Shown: positions 6,487 through 8,361 of the stretch, piece by piece
Layout of the letters: each line of letters starts with the position of its first letter
How positions within the stretch are numbered: the stretch's first letter is position 1
Origin: Acetobacteraceae bacterium
GTDB lineage: Bacteria; Pseudomonadota; Alphaproteobacteria; Acetobacterales; Acetobacteraceae
Assembly: GCA_014377905.1 (NCBI GenBank)
Contig: JACMOQ010000129.1
Span: 1 to 8,361 of the forward strand
Length of the DNA stretch: 8,361 nt
Direction: 5' to 3'
Position numbers and translations under genes: made by a program
Notes under the pieces: model-generated
Told to the model about the DNA's origin: nothing
The model's input: only the letters and a program-made list of their open reading frames with translations
The model's database searches: none

Positions 6487-6855
6487 ATGATCTCCGTCGA
6501 ATCTACCCTTGAAGTCGCCGACAATTCCGGCGCCAAGAAGGTTCTGTGCATCAAGGTGCTCGGTGGCTCAAAGCGTAAGACCGCCTCGGTCGGCGATGTC
6601 ATTGTCGTCTCGATCAAGGACGCTATTCCGCGCGGCAAGGTAAAAAAGGGCGACGTTCACCAGGCGGTGATTGTGCGCACATCTTTCCCGGTGCGTCGTG
6701 CCGATGGTAGTGCCATTCGGTTCGACCGGAATGCAGCCGTGTTGATCAACAAGTCGATGGAGCCAATCGGCACACGCATTTTTGGGCCAGTGGTTCGGGA
6801 ACTGCGCGCCAAGAAGTTCATGAAAATCATCTCGCTTGCGCCGGAGGTGCTGTAA
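6487..6855 (+). CDS. rplN: 50S ribosomal protein L14
   Basis: L14 lies on the 50S interface, forms intersubunit bridges with 16S rRNA and is the docking site of the silencing factor RsfS. The product is 122 residues, the standard length. The sequence shows the conserved STLEVADNSGAKKVLCIKVL (6-25), the signature region GDVIVVSIKDAIPRGKVKKG (37-56), RFDRNAAVLIN (78-88) and GTRIFGPVVRELR (95-107). The start is fixed by the strong ribosome-binding site. The TAA stop shares its last base with the rplX ATG (TAATG), a classic coupled junction. This is the first gene of the spc set. Confidence 0.98.
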   Translation: MISVESTLEVADNSGAKKVLCIKVLGGSKRKTASVGDVIVVSIKDAIPRGKVKKGDVHQAVIVRTSFPVRRADGSAIRFDRNAAVLINKSMEPIGTRIFGPVVRELRAKKFMKIISLAPEVL

Positions 6856-7175
6856 TGGCCGCGCGCATTCGTAAAGGTGATCAGGTTCTGGTTATTACTG
6901 GCACTAGCAAGGGCCGTCGCGGTGAGGTTCTGCGGGTTATCCCGAAGGACGAGCGCGCGGTTGTGCAAGGTGTTAATATGATGACCAAGCACACCAAGCC
7001 CAAGGGCATGGGACAGCCGGGTGGTATTGTGCAGGTGGAAGCGCCGCTGCATTTGTCCAATCTCAAGCTGGTCGATCCGAAAACCGGAACGGCGAGCAAG
7101 GTCGGTTTCAGGGTTCTGGAAGACGGTCGCAAGGTCCGCGTCGCCAAGGCGACCGGCAACCTGATCGAAGGTTGA
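6855..7175 (+). CDS. rplX: 50S ribosomal protein L24
   Basis: L24 is an assembly initiator that binds the 5' region of 23S rRNA near the tunnel exit. The product is 106 residues, in the normal range (about 103-106). The N-terminal KOW motif is clear at about residues 6-33 (RKGDQVLVITGTSKGRRGEVLRV in two parts, with the invariant Gly in SKGRRGEV). It is followed by VNMMTKHTKP and the conserved GGIVQVEAPLHLSNL (56-70). The end RKVRVAKATGNLIEG is typical of alphaproteobacteria. GGAGG at 6843-6847 precedes the ATG by 7 nt; the start overlaps the rplN stop by one base. Confidence 0.97.
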   Translation: MAARIRKGDQVLVITGTSKGRRGEVLRVIPKDERAVVQGVNMMTKHTKPKGMGQPGGIVQVEAPLHLSNLKLVDPKTGTASKVGFRVLEDGRKVRVAKATGNLIEG

Positions 7176-7185
7176 GGATATAGCG

Positions 7186-7920
7186 ATGAGCGACAAGAAG
7201 AAATCCGGCGGCAAGGCCCCCGTAAAGGGCGGCGCCAAAGGCGGCAAAACTGCCGGCAAGGTCGGTGCAAAGGGCAATAGCGCTAAAGGCGGCGCTGGGA
7301 AACCCGGTGATCTGCCGTCCCGTGGTCGGGGCGAAGTTAGCTTCACTGTGTCAGCTGAATCAGCCTCGGGAACTGGTGAAATGCCGCGCATGCTGAAGCG
7401 CTATCATGACAGCATTCGAGCGGCGATGCTGACCCAGTTCGGTTATACCAATCCGATGCAGGTGCCTCGCCTGGAAAAAATTGTATTGAATATGGGCGTT
7501 GGCGAAGCCTCCGGTGACCAGAAGAAGCTCGATGCGGCGGTATCCGAAATGGCGCTGATCGCAGGACAGCGCCCGGTGAAGACGGTCGCCAAGAAGGCGA
7601 TTGCCGGTTTTAAAATTCGTGAAGGTCTGCCGATTGGTTGCAAGGTTACGCTTCGCAAGACCCGTATGTATGAATTCCTTGACCGTCTGGTGACGATCGC
7701 CCTCCCCCGGGTGCGTGACTTCCGCGGCATCACCGGTAAGGGTTTTGACGGACGCGGCAACTTTGCCATGGGTCTTAAGGAGCAGATTGTGTTCCCGGAG
7801 ATCATTTATGACAAGGTCGAGCAGGTCCGGGGCATGGACGTGGTGTTTGTCACCACGGCAAAGACGGATGCTGAGGCAAAAGCTTTGCTGAAGCAGTTTG
7901 ATATCCCCTTCGCTGCTTGA
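7186..7920 (+). CDS. rplE: 50S ribosomal protein L5 with a 65-residue basic N-terminal extension
   Basis: L5 binds 5S rRNA with L18 in the central protuberance and bridges to S13. The frame from ATG 7186 encodes 244 residues. Residues 66-244 (179 residues, exactly the E. coli length) are ordinary L5: NPMQVPRLEKIVLNMGVGEA (89-108), IGCKVTLRKTRMYEFLDRL, PRVRDFRGITGKGFDGRGN and MGLKEQIVFPEI. Residues 1-65 are extra. Residues 1-41 are rich in Lys, Gly and Ala, with 11 Lys spaced about every 3-5 residues from K4 to K39; a Ser/Gly/Glu linker follows. The 7186 start has GAGG (7174-7177) at 8-nt spacing and sits 10 nt after rplX, matching its neighbours, so I prefer it. Internal ATGs at 7381 and 7390 would give a standard L5, but leave about 205 nt of open frame unexplained and have only weak ribosome-binding sites. 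Confidence 0.93.
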   Translation: MSDKKKSGGKAPVKGGAKGGKTAGKVGAKGNSAKGGAGKPGDLPSRGRGEVSFTVSAESASGTGEMPRMLKRYHDSIRAAMLTQFGYTNPMQVPRLEKIVLNMGVGEASGDQKKLDAAVSEMALIAGQRPVKTVAKKAIAGFKIREGLPIGCKVTLRKTRMYEFLDRLVTIALPRVRDFRGITGKGFDGRGNFAMGLKEQIVFPEIIYDKVEQVRGMDVVFVTTAKTDAEAKALLKQFDIPFAA

Positions 7921-7926
7921 CAGCGT

Positions 7927-7949
7927 GCGGGCAGTAGCCGCTTTTTTTT
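7927..7949 (+). terminator. Intrinsic terminator-like hairpin with eight T's between rplE and rpsN
   Basis: Seven nucleotides after the rplE stop begins a short GC-rich stem: GCGG at 7927-7930 pairs with CCGC at 7938-7941. It can be extended by one C-G pair (7932-7937) across a bulged G, leaving an AGTA loop. Eight consecutive T's (7942-7949) follow directly, the arrangement of a rho-independent terminator. The stem is short, so efficiency is probably partial. rpsN and rpsH must still be expressed, so readthrough, attenuation or a 3' end protecting the upstream message are the likely roles. Confidence 0.6.
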
Positions 7950-7970
7950 GACACAAGGTTTGGAATACCC

Positions 7971-7984
7971 CCGGCGTGAGCCGG
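7971..7984 (+). promoter_or_regulatory. Short hairpin with GTGA (GNRA-type) loop upstream of the rpsN ribosome-binding site
   Basis: CCGGC (7971-7975) and GCCGG (7980-7984) form a perfect 5-bp stem closed by GTGA, which as RNA is a stable GNRA tetraloop. It ends 8 nt before the GGAGG site (7993-7997) of rpsN. Two further C-G pairs are possible past a TT bulge (7969-7970 with 7987-7988). It may stabilise or control the rpsN message; I do not recognise it as a known binding motif. Confidence 0.4.
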
Positions 7985-8007
7985 TTGGTTCCGGAGGGTA
8001 AGACAGG

Positions 8008-8313
8008 ATGGCCAAGACCTCACAGGTCAACCGCAACGTGATGCGGACTCGGATGGCGGCGCGCGACAAGAAAAAGCGCGGCGTTCTGAAAGATATCGTG
8101 ATGGATCGCACGCTGCCGGTTGAAGATCGGTTCGAAGCGACCATAAAACTTGCGCAATTGCCGCGTAATGGAGCCAAGGTGCGCGTTCGTCTGCGCTGTG
8201 AACTCACCGGGCGTAGCCGTGGTAACTATCGCAAGTTCAAACTGTGCCGCATCGCGTTACGCGATTTGGCCAGCGCCGGCCAGATACCTGGCATGACCAA
8301 GGCCAGCTGGTAG
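8008..8313 (+). CDS. rpsN: 30S ribosomal protein S14, long zinc-free type
   Basis: S14 binds the 30S head late in assembly, beside S3, S10 and S19. The product is 101 residues, exactly the length of the long form. The C-terminal half is diagnostic: KLAQLPRNG (47-55), RCELTGRSRGNYRKFKLCRI (63-82) and the invariant-looking end PGMTKASW. Only two cysteines occur (64 and 80) and there is no pair of CxxC motifs, so this is the zinc-independent paralogue, as usual in proteobacteria. GGAGG at 7993-7997 gives a good site for the ATG at 8008. The gap of 87 nt from rplE is the largest in the window. Confidence 0.98.
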   Translation: MAKTSQVNRNVMRTRMAARDKKKRGVLKDIVMDRTLPVEDRFEATIKLAQLPRNGAKVRVRLRCELTGRSRGNYRKFKLCRIALRDLASAGQIPGMTKASW

Positions 8314-8324
8314 GGATCCGCAGA

Positions 8325-8361
8325 ATGTCAATGTCAGATCCGCTGGGTGATATGCTCACCC
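8325..8361 (+). CDS. rpsH: 30S ribosomal protein S8, N-terminal 12 codons only
   Basis: The window ends 37 nt into this gene. The visible translation MSMSDPLGDMLT closely matches the start of S8 (E. coli MSMQDPIADMLT), and position after rpsN is the expected one. TAGGGA, containing the rpsN stop at 8311-8313, lies 8 nt upstream of the ATG at 8325. A second in-frame ATG at 8331 is possible but less likely by family comparison. S8 is a 16S rRNA-binding protein and in E. coli represses the spc operon by binding near the rplX-rplE junction. Confidence 0.9.
   Translation, partial: MSMSDPLGDMLT

Noticed and set aside
7176..7260. A possible S8 autoregulatory site at the rplX-rplE junction, as in E. 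coli
   Set aside because: The gap is only 10 nt, and I could not identify by eye the bulged helix that mimics the 16S rRNA S8 site; covariance-model searching would be needed to claim it.
7189..7310. The repetitive Lys/Gly stretch as a separate inserted repeat or mobile element
   Set aside because: It stays in frame with rplE, has no inverted or direct terminal repeats, and has no long perfect DNA repeat; it is better read as a low-complexity protein tail.
6657..7391. Open frame of 244 codons on the - strand opposite rplN, rplX and the rplE extension
   Set aside because: Antisense to conserved genes; its Pro/Ala/Leu-rich start is simply the complement of the Lys/Gly-rich L5 extension.
1..8361. 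A hidden novel system such as defence, mobile or biosynthetic genes
   Set aside because: Every gene is a recognisable member of the tuf/S10/spc set in the canonical order, and no gap is larger than 87 nt, so no room remains for another gene.

Overview
The window is a contiguous piece of the str–S10–spc ribosomal protein supercluster of a bacterium. It reads entirely on the + strand from the 3' part of tuf (EF-Tu), through rpsJ-rplC-rplD-rplW-rplB-rpsS-rplV-rpsC-rplP-rpmC-rpsQ (the S10 operon set), into rplN-rplX-rplE-rpsN and the first 12 codons of rpsH (the spc operon set). Both edges cut a gene: tuf lacks about 14 N-terminal codons and rpsH lacks nearly everything.

The organism is most likely an alphaproteobacterium, probably in or near Rhodospirillales/Acetobacteraceae. 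The grounds are the tuf-rpsJ junction, an S10 beginning MDNQNIRIRLKAYDHRVLD, an L2 with the RGGGHKQTYR and [20 protein letters not shown] segments, a C-terminally extended L3, and a long S14 without zinc-binding cysteines. This placement comes from remembered family sequences, not a search.

Layout: 1-1148 tuf; 1192-1500 rpsJ; 1578-4858 rplC, rplD, rplW, rplB, rpsS, rplV; 4862-6474 rpsC, rplP, rpmC, rpsQ; 6487-7920 rplN, rplX, rplE; 8008-8313 rpsN; 8325-8361 start of rpsH. Most junctions are 0-16 nt or overlap (rplD/rplW by ATGA, rplN/rplX by TAATG), which suggests translational coupling. Only three gaps exceed 20 nt (tuf-rpsJ 43 nt, rpsJ-rplC 77 nt, rplE-rpsN 87 nt), and each holds at least one hairpin. 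The last also carries an eight-T run and looks like an intrinsic terminator or attenuator inside the spc operon. No stretch longer than 300 bases lacks a gene.

The products work together: EF-Tu delivers aminoacyl-tRNA, and the others are structural proteins of the 30S (S10, S19, S3, S17, S14, S8) and 50S (L3, L4, L23, L2, L22, L16, L29, L14, L24, L5) subunits.

This is a conserved housekeeping region. I see no mobile element, CRISPR, defence locus or novel multigene system. The points worth a second look are a 65-residue Lys/Gly/Ala-rich N-terminal extension on L5, an acidic tail on L22, and the hairpins in the three gaps.
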